Positions 1 through 7,338 of a stretch of 35,036 nucleotides of DNA are shown here, one piece after another (the stretch's first letter is position 1; the number at the start of each line of letters is the position of its first letter). The position numbers and the translations under genes are program-made. Source of the DNA: Candidatus Udaeobacter sp. (GTDB lineage Bacteria > Verrucomicrobiota > Verrucomicrobiia > Chthoniobacterales > UBA10450); assembly GCA_013372845.1 (NCBI GenBank), contig JAALOD010000005.1, positions 36,450 through 71,485 on the forward strand, given 5' to 3'. A model generated the notes under the pieces. It was not told the DNA's origin and searched no databases. It was given only the letters and a program-made list of their open reading frames with translations.

Positions 1-272
1 GAAACTTCATAGCTGAAATCGACGTGCCCGGGAGTATCGAGCAGGTTCAATCGATAGTTTTGCCCGGATTTGCTCGTGTAATGCATCGTCACTGGATGCG
101 CTTTGATCGTGATCCCGCGCTCCCGCTCCAGGTCCATTGAATCAAGAAGCTGGTCCTGCTTATCCCGCTCGTGGATCGTGCCGGTCCGCTCGAGCAATCG
201 GTCCGACAACGTCGTTTTGCCGTGATCGATGTGCGCGATGATGCAGAAGTTGCGGGTAAGCTCAATTCCCAT
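1..272 (-). CDS. lepA: Elongation factor 4 (LepA), N-terminal part, cut by window edge
   Basis: This is the first 90 codons of the ribosome back-translocating GTPase EF-4/LepA; the rest lies outside the window. The G1 loop AHIDHGKTT is at residues 13-21. The switch I signature [17 protein letters not shown] is at 42-58, and the G3 motif [13 protein letters not shown] closes the visible part at 79-91. The wording [16 protein letters not shown] separates LepA from EF-G, TypA and initiation factor 2. The ATG at 272 is the only start that fits the usual short lead before the G1 loop. No strong Shine-Dalgarno sequence precedes it. Transcription runs leftward, divergent from the small-gene pair at 618. 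Identification is secure. Confidence 0.95.
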   Translation of the reverse strand, partial: MGIELTRNFCIIAHIDHGKTTLSDRLLERTGTIHERDKQDQLLDSMDLERERGITIKAHPVTMHYTSKSGQNYRLNLLDTPGHVDFSYEV

Positions 273-614
273 GGAAGTGGGCACTATGCGAGCGCGTCCG
301 CGCGCGGTCAATTAGTGCACAGTGACCTGCTAGCCGAAATCCCAGAGAAAATCGCTCGACCGCGCAGTCAGGTGTCGATGTACGTCGATGTGAGCAACGC
401 CTCCGTTCCGTCAAAATCATGACAGTTAGCGGTTTGAAAATTCGATCTAGGCACCGCCGCGAGCGAGTGCACAGTGAGACGCGAGCAAACCTGCACGGCA
501 AACGGTCATAAATTACCCGCTAAACCGATGGAGTGGCACCGATCGGCACTCAGTGCTCACTGGCCACCTTTCGGAACATCTTGAGGAACTTTGCACCCCG
601 TTTTCCGGAGAAGA
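273..614. other. Intergenic region between lepA and small-gene pair
   Basis: No convincing gene is visible in these 340 bases. An 11-base direct repeat, GTGCACAGTGA, occurs at 315-325 and 467-477, and a related imperfect dyad CAGTGCTCACTG lies at 551-562. The region must hold divergent promoters for lepA and the small genes, but I cannot place -35/-10 boxes with confidence. Confidence 0.5.
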
Positions 615-617
615 ATG

Positions 618-758
618 ATGAAAACAACCCCGGTGAAATCTGTAACAGTATTTCTGGTCGTTTCTTTTGCGTGCTTATCGCACACGTTCGCGGTTTTACG
701 ACCGCTTTTTCCGATCAAGCCAGAGCCACCATTTGCAAACACAGACCGTAAGCAATGA
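618..758 (+). CDS. Small secreted or membrane-anchored peptide, 46 aa
   Basis: A short gene below usual length cut-offs. A clear Shine-Dalgarno GGAG at 607-610 sits seven bases before the ATG at 618; a second ATG at 615 is possible but too close. The peptide has a Lys-containing start (MKTTPVKS) and a hydrophobic stretch VTVFLVVSFACLSHTFA at about residues 9-25. It ends in a proline-rich tail with RPLFPIKPEPPF. This is the layout of a cleavable signal peptide, with possible cleavage after HTFA, and a mature product of about 20 residues. Its stop TGA (756-758) overlaps the ATG (755) of the next gene as ATGA, so the two are probably translationally coupled. Function unknown. Support comes from RBS, signal sequence and coupling rather than from homology. 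Confidence 0.65.
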   Translation: MKTTPVKSVTVFLVVSFACLSHTFAVLRPLFPIKPEPPFANTDRKQ

Positions 759-967
759 ACCGCCCCGCCCGCAAAACCGACATCTGGATTTTACCACAGG
801 GAACGCTTACGCTCGTTAGGCCGCTTACTCAGCGGGCCAGTGAATGGATTAGCCAACACGCCCAAGATGATTCTCAGTGGTTTGGCCCTGCGCTCGTGGT
901 CGAGCATCACTACGTCCCAAAGCTGGTCAACGGGATGATCGAGAACGGACTGCACGTAACGCAATGA
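755..967 (+). CDS. Small hypothetical protein, 70 aa
   Basis: Second gene of a coupled pair; its ATG overlaps the stop of the preceding peptide. The product is soluble, with no membrane segment. The pattern 'LTLVRPLTQRASEWI...WFGPALVVEHHYVPKLVNGMIENGL' resembles a family of about 60-80-residue bacterial proteins of unknown function that carry a conserved W-x-G-x-A-hydrophobic-VE-x-x-Y centre and a helical end. I recognise the pattern but know no assigned role. The reading on the opposite strand over the same bases has no such features and is taken as a shadow. Confidence 0.65.
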   Translation: MNRPARKTDIWILPQGTLTLVRPLTQRASEWISQHAQDDSQWFGPALVVEHHYVPKLVNGMIENGLHVTQ

Positions 968-1026
968 TTCCGGAAGAGCGAGCAACAGACGACCGCAAAT
1001 CCCAAAAAAAATTAACCTCAGCGTGA

Positions 1027-1320
1027 TCAGGGCACCTTGGCGAGGATCTTCTCCATCTCGGAGGCGGTGAAAGCACGCAATGTCTGTGTGCGAATGTTAC
1101 CCAGCATATCCGCTGCCAGTAACACGCTGGCGGCCGTCTCGTCGTCTGGGGCGTCGAAGACACACACCTGGTCATACTGACCCAGTGTCCAATACATCTG
1201 CTTGATGCTCACCCCCTTCGCCTGCACTTTGGCGGCCCAGTCGGCTACCCGTCGGGTCGTGTCTTTTGCAGCCTGGATACCCTTATCAGTGAATTGCACC
1301 AAACTGATGTATGTCGCCAT
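1027..1320 (-). CDS. GYD domain-containing protein, 97 aa
   Basis: A compact ferredoxin-fold-like protein of the GYD family. The name-giving motif appears here as LGQYDQVCVFDAPDD at about residues 47-61. It begins MATYISLVQFTDKGIQ, the usual family N-terminus, and fills the whole domain length with no extensions. The start at 1320 is preferred over upstream alternatives because GGAG lies nine bases before it and family proteins begin at this Met. GYD proteins are widespread and of unknown biochemical function. The gene stands alone, divergent from the FHA gene at 1497. Confidence 0.9.
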   Translation of the reverse strand: MATYISLVQFTDKGIQAAKDTTRRVADWAAKVQAKGVSIKQMYWTLGQYDQVCVFDAPDDETAASVLLAADMLGNIRTQTLRAFTASEMEKILAKVP

Positions 1321-1496
1321 GATGTCATTCTCCAAGCATTCTCGGAGTCGGTGTCTGTCCGAACGAGATGAATCCAAGCCTAGGGCTACCGACTTCGAGC
1401 GTCAAATGCCAGGAACAATGATGTTCAATTCGCTTGGTCCGGAATCGGAAGGAATCACTCGACCAAATACTAAACTTTCAGATAGATTGCCGCAGC

Positions 1497-1988
1497 ATGC
1501 CCAAGCTCATCATCAGCGGGACGACGTATGAACTTGTTGACGACCTGGTCACAATCGGACGCGGGCCGGACAACGCGATCGTCATTAATAATCCTTCGGT
1601 CTCGGCGCGGCACGCGCAGTTGCAGTTGGCCGGTGAAACGTACCGGTTGAAAGACCTTGGCTCGACCAATGGCACACGTGTCAACGGTAAGCCGGTCACT
1701 GAAACGTTGCTAAGCTTTGATGATCGAATCCGATTTGGCGCGGCCGAAGCCAGCTTCGAAGGAGACACAAGCGGATCGCGACCGCTTCCCCAGCTTGAGG
1801 AGATCAAAGCGAGACCGGCAGAATTGAGTGCGGCACCCGCCGATTTTACCAACGTTTCTCCGTTCCGACGCCAAAAACAACAGAGCGACCCAGTTCGCAA
1901 TGGAATTTTTATCGGCTTGGCGATTGTTCTGCTTGTGTTTCTCGGAAGCATGATCGCGGTGTTGATGATGCACGCGCCAGGCCCCTAA
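1497..1988 (+). CDS. FHA domain protein with C-terminal membrane anchor, 163 aa
   Basis: The N-terminal ~90 residues form a forkhead-associated (FHA) phosphothreonine-binding domain. It shows IGRGPDNAI at about 20-28, SARH at 37-40 and LGSTNGTRVNG at about 54-64, the three classic FHA blocks. A low-complexity Pro/Ala linker follows, then one hydrophobic segment (GIFIGLAIVLLVFLGSMIAV, about 136-155) close to the C-terminus. The FHA domain should therefore face the cytoplasm from a tail anchor. Such proteins dock Ser/Thr-phosphorylated partners, but no kinase is encoded nearby. An in-frame TTG upstream at 1434 would add 21 residues without similarity to the domain, so I start at 1497. Confidence 0.88.
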   Translation: MPKLIISGTTYELVDDLVTIGRGPDNAIVINNPSVSARHAQLQLAGETYRLKDLGSTNGTRVNGKPVTETLLSFDDRIRFGAAEASFEGDTSGSRPLPQLEEIKARPAELSAAPADFTNVSPFRRQKQQSDPVRNGIFIGLAIVLLVFLGSMIAVLMMHAPGP

Positions 1989-2010
1989 AGGCACTCCTCT
2001 TCAGAGGCTA

Positions 2011-2135
2011 ATGACGAAGCACGAATGACGAATCTAGAAACATGCGAGATTCAACCTTTTCAGCATTTGATTCCGAATACGTTCGCGAGTTGATCTTTGT
2101 CATTCCTTCGTCATTCGTCATTCGGATTTCGTCAT
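2011..2135. repeat. Inverted repeat with 23-base arms
   Basis: The arm at 2011-2033 and the arm at 2113-2135 are reverse complements at about 20 of 23 positions. Both are built from the unit ATGACGAA/TTCGTCAT. About 80 bases without coding sense lie between them. It ends just before the HAD gene start, and the readings that extend into it look spurious. Confidence 0.7.
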
Positions 2136-2145
2136 TTTTTTGGGC

Positions 2146-2832
2146 ATGACAAAAAAGCGCCTGCTGCTTTTCGATATCGATGGGACACTGATCCACTCAG
2201 GCGGCGCGGGTGTGCATGCGCTTCGATCGGCGTTCAAAGAACGCTTCGGCATCGATGACGATCTTCGCGACATTGAAATAGCCGGTATGACCGATTCGGG
2301 AATTGTTATCAGCATACTGAACAAGCACAAAATTCCCCAGACGAACGAAAACGTGAGCGCGTTCCTAGACAGTTATGTGCATTTTCTCTCGCTGGAATTG
2401 CCCCGTCGCAAGGGCAAACTGCTTCCGGGCGTGCTTGAGTTGCTCGAAAGGGTCAAGTCGCGGAAACATCTCGTGCTGGCCCTGCTCACGGGCAATGTCT
2501 CCCGCGGTGCGCAACTAAAGCTCGAACACTACGGTGTCTGGCACTTTTTTGAATTTGGCGCGTTTGCAGATGACCACCAGGACCGGAACCGGCTCGGACC
2601 GTTCGCCCGTGCGCGCGCGAAAGAAAAGCATGGCCGCGAGTTCTCAGCATCGGAGATCGATGTGATTGGAGATACACCGCGCGATATTGCTTGCGGCAAG
2701 GCCTTGGGTGCGCGCACGGTTGCCGTGGCAACAGGCACATGGAGTCGAGATCGACTTTCAGAATATCACCCGGATTTTTTAATCGATGACCTTTCAGATG
2801 TGGAAAAAGTAATCCATACGCTCGGATGGTGA
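2146..2832 (+). CDS. HAD-family hydrolase, phosphoglycolate phosphatase-like, 228 aa
   Basis: A haloacid dehalogenase superfamily phosphatase. Motif I, FDIDGTLIHSGG (about 9-20), holds the nucleophile and general acid Asp pair. Motif II, ALLTGN, follows at about 111-116. Motif IV, IGDTPRDIACGKALG, lies at about 174-188. The roughly 70 residues between motifs I and II form a helical cap of the Gph/PGP type. Substrate cannot be fixed from sequence; 2-phosphoglycolate or other small phosphate esters are likely. The ATG at 2146 is chosen over a TTG two codons earlier. The next gene begins 23 bases downstream and may be cotranscribed. Confidence 0.88.
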   Translation: MTKKRLLLFDIDGTLIHSGGAGVHALRSAFKERFGIDDDLRDIEIAGMTDSGIVISILNKHKIPQTNENVSAFLDSYVHFLSLELPRRKGKLLPGVLELLERVKSRKHLVLALLTGNVSRGAQLKLEHYGVWHFFEFGAFADDHQDRNRLGPFARARAKEKHGREFSASEIDVIGDTPRDIACGKALGARTVAVATGTWSRDRLSEYHPDFLIDDLSDVEKVIHTLGW

Positions 2833-2855
2833 TCCATTGACGATTGAAGGGTTGA

Positions 2856-3209
2856 ATGAAAAAGAAGAACGCGTCCCCGCCTGCTCCGAAGCCGCAACGA
2901 GACCGCCCCGACGTATTGCCGCTCAAGGGCGAAATCGATCTGCACGTTTCTCCCGTAGTCACGGCATCACTCACCGCAATGATCGAGAAAAAACCGGAAC
3001 GCATGGTGATCGATCTTTCGGAGGTCACTTACATCGATAGCGCAGGCCTGGCGGCCCTTATTCAGGCCATGCAAAAGGTGGAAGCCTACGGAGGAAAATT
3101 TTTGCTGGCCGGTTTGCAGGAAACCGTGCGCTCCATTTTTGAAATCTCGCGGCTCGATCAGGTGTTCCGGATTTTCCCGGACACGGATACCGCGCTGGCC
3201 GTAACGTGA
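2856..3209 (+). CDS. STAS domain protein, anti-sigma factor antagonist type, 117 aa
   Basis: A single STAS domain follows a 20-residue Lys/Pro-rich lead. The diagnostic stretch VIDLSEVTYIDSAGLAAL at about residues 48-65 holds the serine that anti-sigma kinases phosphorylate in SpoIIAA/RsbV proteins. LPLKGEIDLH gives the usual first strand. Such proteins relieve sigma-factor inhibition by partner switching, or act in related phospho-switches. No anti-sigma kinase, phosphatase or sigma factor is seen beside it, so the partner is unknown. GAAGG stands about six bases before the ATG. Probably in an operon with the HAD gene upstream. Confidence 0.9.
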   Translation: MKKKNASPPAPKPQRDRPDVLPLKGEIDLHVSPVVTASLTAMIEKKPERMVIDLSEVTYIDSAGLAALIQAMQKVEAYGGKFLLAGLQETVRSIFEISRLDQVFRIFPDTDTALAVT

Positions 3210-3265
3210 ACCGGCCTCAAGGGTAAAAACAAGCGGACGGACCGCGCCTGTCCGGCTGCGATACG

Positions 3266-3850
3266 ATGGAGGTTCACGGATACTCGTCAGGCCTCGGGGT
3301 CATTCGTGTCTGTTGGATAATCTTCGTAGTTGTCTGGTTGCTGGGAGCCGTCTCGACCAAGCGCACGATTTACCGCGAAAGCAGCGCGGAGCGAGCCCGC
3401 TACTGGCTAGTGCTGGTGATCGGCTATTTTCTGGTGATCAAATCGAGTAGTCTGCCGCCCCCCTTCGATTGGCTCGTTGTTCGCCATACAACATCAAGCG
3501 CCTGGGGCGGTGTCTTCCTGTGTGTCAGCGGCCTTGTATTTGCCATTTGGGCAAGAGCGATACTGGGGAGAAACTGGAGCGGCGTGATCACGTTGAAAGA
3601 AGGACATGAACTCATTGAGCGCGGGCCCTACCGCGTCGTGCGTCATCCTATTTACACAGGAATCCTTGCCATGTTTGCCGGCACCGCCATCGTAATCGGG
3701 TATTTCGGCGGATGCCTAGGCTTGTTGCTCGTGTTCGTGAGTTTCTGGCTGAAACTCAAACGCGAAGAAGATTTGATGCTAAAACATTTTCCGGACAAAT
3801 ACGCCGTTTATCAGCGCAGAGTAAAACGCATTATTCCGTTTCTCGTTTAG
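3266..3850 (+). CDS. Isoprenylcysteine carboxyl methyltransferase-family membrane protein, 194 aa
   Basis: An integral membrane protein with about five hydrophobic segments and the C-terminal SAM-binding signature of the ICMT/PEMT families. RGPYRVVRHPIYTGIL occurs at about 118-133, followed by a hydrophobic pair and the REEDLML...YAVYQRRVKRIIPF ending. Bacterial members methylate lipids or prenylated substrates; the actual substrate is unknown. The last 20 bases overlap the 3' end of the convergent glycosyltransferase gene, with no room for a conventional terminator between them. Confidence 0.85.
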   Translation: MEVHGYSSGLGVIRVCWIIFVVVWLLGAVSTKRTIYRESSAERARYWLVLVIGYFLVIKSSSLPPPFDWLVVRHTTSSAWGGVFLCVSGLVFAIWARAILGRNWSGVITLKEGHELIERGPYRVVRHPIYTGILAMFAGTAIVIGYFGGCLGLLLVFVSFWLKLKREEDLMLKHFPDKYAVYQRRVKRIIPFLV

Positions 3851-4964
3851 CCGCGCTGCATAGGATCGCGAGCGTCTCGTTGATGTTTTGTGAAATGTCG
3901 AATTGCGCCGCGAGTTGCCTGTTTGTCGATCTCGCTGCGGCGCTCCGCGAAGGATCGGACCAGAGTCGAATAGCATCGCGCAAAGCGAGGAGATCCCCTG
4001 CGTGATCGACAATCGATCCGTGGACTCCGTTCTCAATGATTTCGCTAAAACCGTTGGAACGCGTAGTGATCACGGGCAAACCACAGGCGAGCGCTTCCAG
4101 ACACGCATTGGAAAATGGGTCATAAATCGTAGGTAAAATAAAAATGTCCGCGGCGGCGTAAACACGCAGCATATCCGCAACTTCACCGAGAAATTGCACC
4201 GGCTCTTCGCGCCAAAAACGCAGGCGCCTCGTTTTGTAGAGCCTTGCATTTCCGCGGCCGGCTACCAGCAAACGCATCTTGCGGTCCCCGCAAAGCGCCG
4301 CTGCCTCGATAGCAAAAAGAAGCCCCTTGCGCTCCCATCCAGAGCCCGCAAACAACAGTGCGGTTTGGTCTGGCTTTAAATTCAATTCCTCGCGCGACTT
4401 TTCGCGAAGCTCCGGATCGAAGCGGAATTTCTCCAGCGGAACACCATTGCGGACAATGTCGATCTTGTCTGCTGGATAACGATAAAAATTGACGATTTCA
4501 TCTTTGACCATCTGCGAGCCAGCGATCACACGCCTGGTGTTATCATTGGAAAAAAGGGACTGCTCCAGGCGTAACAGATCCTGATGCTTCGAACTGAGAC
4601 TCCGCACAAATCGTTTCAGAGGCAGTTCGAACTTTCTTCGGCGATCGAGCCAGGCGCGATGGACACCGTCGCCGGCCCGATAAACGTCGCAGCTCCAAAC
4701 ACGCTCGAGACTGAATAGGACTTCGCAGCGAAGTTCGTTGCGCATTCGCTCCAGTTCATTGGCAAATCCGATCGGCGATTTCGCGTTCAAGCGCTTGATC
4801 GATCCGAATGGCCACTCGGCGTCCGGCCAGTCATTCGTCGCCACAAGCTGCGCGTCATGTCCGGCTTCGATCACGCCGCTCGCGAGGCGTTTTAAGTACG
4901 CCTCCGCGCCGCCCGTCGGCGAATAACCGCGTCGGACAAAGACGATGCTGAGTCTTCCTTCCAT
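3831..4964 (-). CDS. Glycosyltransferase family 4, 377 aa
   Basis: A GT-B fold retaining glycosyltransferase. The N-terminal half opens with the glycine-rich acceptor motif RRGYSPTGGAEAYLKRLA at about 11-28. The C-terminal nucleotide-sugar domain carries LLFAGSGWERKG and the EX7E region ending in NACLEALACGLPVITT. The shape is close to WaaG-like lipopolysaccharide core glucosyltransferases, but the donor sugar cannot be read from sequence. It is transcribed leftward, divergent from the next GT4 gene, and lies in the envelope-glycan cluster. Confidence 0.88.
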   Translation of the reverse strand: MEGRLSIVFVRRGYSPTGGAEAYLKRLASGVIEAGHDAQLVATNDWPDAEWPFGSIKRLNAKSPIGFANELERMRNELRCEVLFSLERVWSCDVYRAGDGVHRAWLDRRRKFELPLKRFVRSLSSKHQDLLRLEQSLFSNDNTRRVIAGSQMVKDEIVNFYRYPADKIDIVRNGVPLEKFRFDPELREKSREELNLKPDQTALLFAGSGWERKGLLFAIEAAALCGDRKMRLLVAGRGNARLYKTRRLRFWREEPVQFLGEVADMLRVYAAADIFILPTIYDPFSNACLEALACGLPVITTRSNGFSEIIENGVHGSIVDHAGDLLALRDAIRLWSDPSRSAAARSTNRQLAAQFDISQNINETLAILCSAAKRETE

Positions 4965-5109
4965 GTTGGATGCAGAAAGCCTCCTTCTATCTCTACACAG
5001 AAGGACACTTTACTTGCTGCTTGTTCGTCAGAATAGTTGTAAGCTGATGCCGGGTGAAACCTTAAACGCTCCTCCGCCGCTACGCTCCGCCTCGGCCACA
5101 GAGGGTACT

Positions 5110-6270
5110 TTGCCCAGACATTTGCTTTATTCCATTTTTGCCCGCATCGGGGGTTCCGGCCTCGACACCGATGCATTTGAGACCCTGCGTGCATCTTATG
5201 GTGGGGGATTTTTGGGCAAAGCGATCGCCTATGATAACAGGCAGAAGGAAATTCCTGCTTCGTTGATCCATTCTTTGCGCTGGCATCCGGTGCGCCTTAT
5301 CTCGTTTTTCGACAGGCCTTACTACTACGGCGCGAAAAAAAAGTACCTTGATTGGATCGCATCCCGGCATCTCGCTACCGGTCGTTACGATTTGTTTCAT
5401 AGCTGGTCGGGCGACTGTTTGCGATCGCTGCGAGTAGCCAAACAGCGCGGCATTCCCTCGATCGTTGAGATACCGACCTGGCATCGTGACGGCGGCAAAA
5501 ACAAGGTGATACGTCGGAAAATTGCTGATTCGGCAAGCACGAGCCGTGGCCTTGAAAGATGGAAAGCCAGGCTGTTGGTCGAGCGAAAGCGTTTTATAGA
5601 AGAATACCAGCTCGCTGACCTCCTGCTCGTCTTGTCAGAGAGGGCAGCTCACACGTTTCGCGTACGTGGTTTCCCGGAGGAAAAACTTTTTTACCTGCCC
5701 CGCGGCGTGGACGTGGAACGATTCAAGCCGGGAGATCGACCAGCAAAATTTCGTGCCGTTTTTGCAGGCGCTCTAATCAAACGCAAAGGCATCCAACATG
5801 TGCTCGAAGCATGGCATCGTCTCAATCTGCCTGATGCGGAGCTCTGGTTGGTTGGCCACGTGCACGAGGAAGCGAAGCCTTTTCTCAAACAATTCTGGCG
5901 CGATAACATCCGGGTGGTGGGATTTGTGCGCCACCCGGAGAATTATCTTAACCGGGGCACGGTACATGTTTTTCCGTCGCAATGGGAAGGCAGCGCCAAG
6001 GTGACATACGAAGCCGCAGCGTGCGCACTGCCCCAAATCACCACGCGTGAAGCAGGCGATGTAGTGCGCGATGGCGTGGAAGGAATTATCGTGAAGCCGG
6101 GCAACGTCGACGCGATCGCAGCGGCACTTCGGCATCTGCACGGGCATCCTGAAATCGTTCAGCAAATGGGCAGCGCCGCGAGACGTCGCGTAGTTGAAAA
6201 TTTCACGTGGGACCATTTTCGGACGCGATTACTCGGTGCATACGAAATGGCCATGCGAATGGCGCGATGA
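5110..6270 (+). CDS. Glycosyltransferase family 4, ~386 aa
   Basis: A second GT-B glycosyltransferase. The N-terminal domain begins LPRHLLYSIFARIGGSGLDT, with a glycine-containing acceptor loop. The C-terminal domain has FAGALIKRKGIQHVLEAW, ELWLVG and the donor-binding block FPSQWEGSAKVTYEAAACAL. Start choice is uncertain. A TTG at 5110 with GAGGG upstream opens directly on the conserved domain. An ATG at 5047 would add 21 residues of repeat-like sequence, and the ATG at 4945 lies inside the divergent neighbour. It probably adds a sugar to lipopolysaccharide core or another surface glycan together with the GT9 gene 50 bases downstream. Confidence 0.85.
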   Translation: MPRHLLYSIFARIGGSGLDTDAFETLRASYGGGFLGKAIAYDNRQKEIPASLIHSLRWHPVRLISFFDRPYYYGAKKKYLDWIASRHLATGRYDLFHSWSGDCLRSLRVAKQRGIPSIVEIPTWHRDGGKNKVIRRKIADSASTSRGLERWKARLLVERKRFIEEYQLADLLLVLSERAAHTFRVRGFPEEKLFYLPRGVDVERFKPGDRPAKFRAVFAGALIKRKGIQHVLEAWHRLNLPDAELWLVGHVHEEAKPFLKQFWRDNIRVVGFVRHPENYLNRGTVHVFPSQWEGSAKVTYEAAACALPQITTREAGDVVRDGVEGIIVKPGNVDAIAAALRHLHGHPEIVQQMGSAARRRVVENFTWDHFRTRLLGAYEMAMRMAR

Positions 6271-6321
6271 TTGTCGTGTGACGGCTGACCAGCCTGTCGC
6301 GCCGTAGTGGAACGAAGGCGG

Positions 6322-7338
6322 ATGAAAATTCTTCTCCTGCAACTCAAGCGAATCGGCGATCTGATCCTGACAACTCCCGCGATCGCGGCTTTGCGGGATC
6401 GCTTTCCAGAAGCGCACGTGACGATGGTTGTTTCCAGCGAATGCGCTGATCTGCTCCCAGCCATTTCAGGTGTCGATCGCATTTCGATGGCGCGACGCAA
6501 TCTGAGTGATCTCGCCGCTTTTCTCGCCGTTGCAGGCAGGAAATTTGATTACTGCATCGATTTCACACGAAACGACCGCTCCGCATTTCTGACGTTCTTA
6601 TCTGGAGCGCGGAAACGCATCGTGTCATACCGGGTGCGCGATCAGTCGAAAAGCCGCGCCCGGCTTTACACTGATTTTGTCAACGTCCGTATGCGCGACC
6701 TGCACACAACCGACTACAATCTGTGTCTGCTCGAACCGCTTGGCATCCGGGATGTTTCCTCCTCGCTGCATTTGCAGTTGCCTCAATCCGCGCACGAAAA
6801 AGCCGATGCGCTTCGACGCAATTGGAACGTCAGCAAGCCCTTCGTTGTTTTGCATCCCGGTTCGGCGCGGCAGGAAAAGCTCTGGGAAGCCGCGCGATGG
6901 GCGCAAGTGATCAAACGGTTCGTCCGAAACAATGACTTGGATCTGATTTTGACGAGCGGAGCATCGAAGCACGAGCAGACGCACATCGCGGCGATCAAGA
7001 ACGAGACCAAAATCATCGATCTTTCCGGGAAGACAGATTTGCTTACCCTGGCGGCATTGATTGGCGAGGCACGGCTCCTGGTCACGGTCGATTCCGCTCC
7101 AATGCATCTCGCCGCCGCGACACATACGCCACAGGTGATCCTGTTCGGGCCAACCAATCCCTTTCACTGGCGACCGAGAGAAAGTCCGGCACTCATTCTG
7201 CAGGGCAAAACGCCTGAACCGGTCACTGAGTTTTCCCCGGCCCAGCCGCGCGTTCCAATGAGTCAAATCTCGACGGAAGCAGTGATCAGTGCTATGGATT
7301 TCCTGCTGTCGCAGCATGCGGCGGCCCGAACGTCATGA
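6322..7338 (+). CDS. Glycosyltransferase family 9, LPS heptosyltransferase-like, 338 aa
   Basis: Starts MKILLLQLKRIGDLILTTPAI, the hallmark N-terminus of ADP-heptose:LPS heptosyltransferases of the WaaF/WaaC/RfaQ family. The C-terminal half has VVLHPGSARQEKLWEAARWA, which contacts the nucleotide and heptose, and the closing block VTVDSAPMHLAAATHTPQVI. The ATG at 6322 has GAAGG five bases upstream and is chosen over a GTG at 6307. Its stop overlaps the ABC exporter start as ATGA, so transfer and export are probably translated together. Which core heptose it adds cannot be told. Confidence 0.92.
   Translation: MKILLLQLKRIGDLILTTPAIAALRDRFPEAHVTMVVSSECADLLPAISGVDRISMARRNLSDLAAFLAVAGRKFDYCIDFTRNDRSAFLTFLSGARKRIVSYRVRDQSKSRARLYTDFVNVRMRDLHTTDYNLCLLEPLGIRDVSSSLHLQLPQSAHEKADALRRNWNVSKPFVVLHPGSARQEKLWEAARWAQVIKRFVRNNDLDLILTSGASKHEQTHIAAIKNETKIIDLSGKTDLLTLAALIGEARLLVTVDSAPMHLAAATHTPQVILFGPTNPFHWRPRESPALILQGKTPEPVTEFSPAQPRVPMSQISTEAVISAMDFLLSQHAAARTS

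Noticed and set aside
791..985. 64-codon minus-strand frame opposite the 70-residue protein
   Set aside because: Lacks an RBS and conserved pattern, while the plus-strand gene is translationally coupled to an upstream peptide.
2486..3028. 180-codon minus-strand frame over the HAD and STAS genes
   Set aside because: Overlaps two clearly identified genes and shows no recognisable motif.
4945..5109. Longer N-terminus for the GT4 protein starting at 4945
   Set aside because: The start lies inside the divergent glycosyltransferase gene and the extra residues read as low-complexity Leu/Pro/Ser sequence; the domain begins at about 5110.
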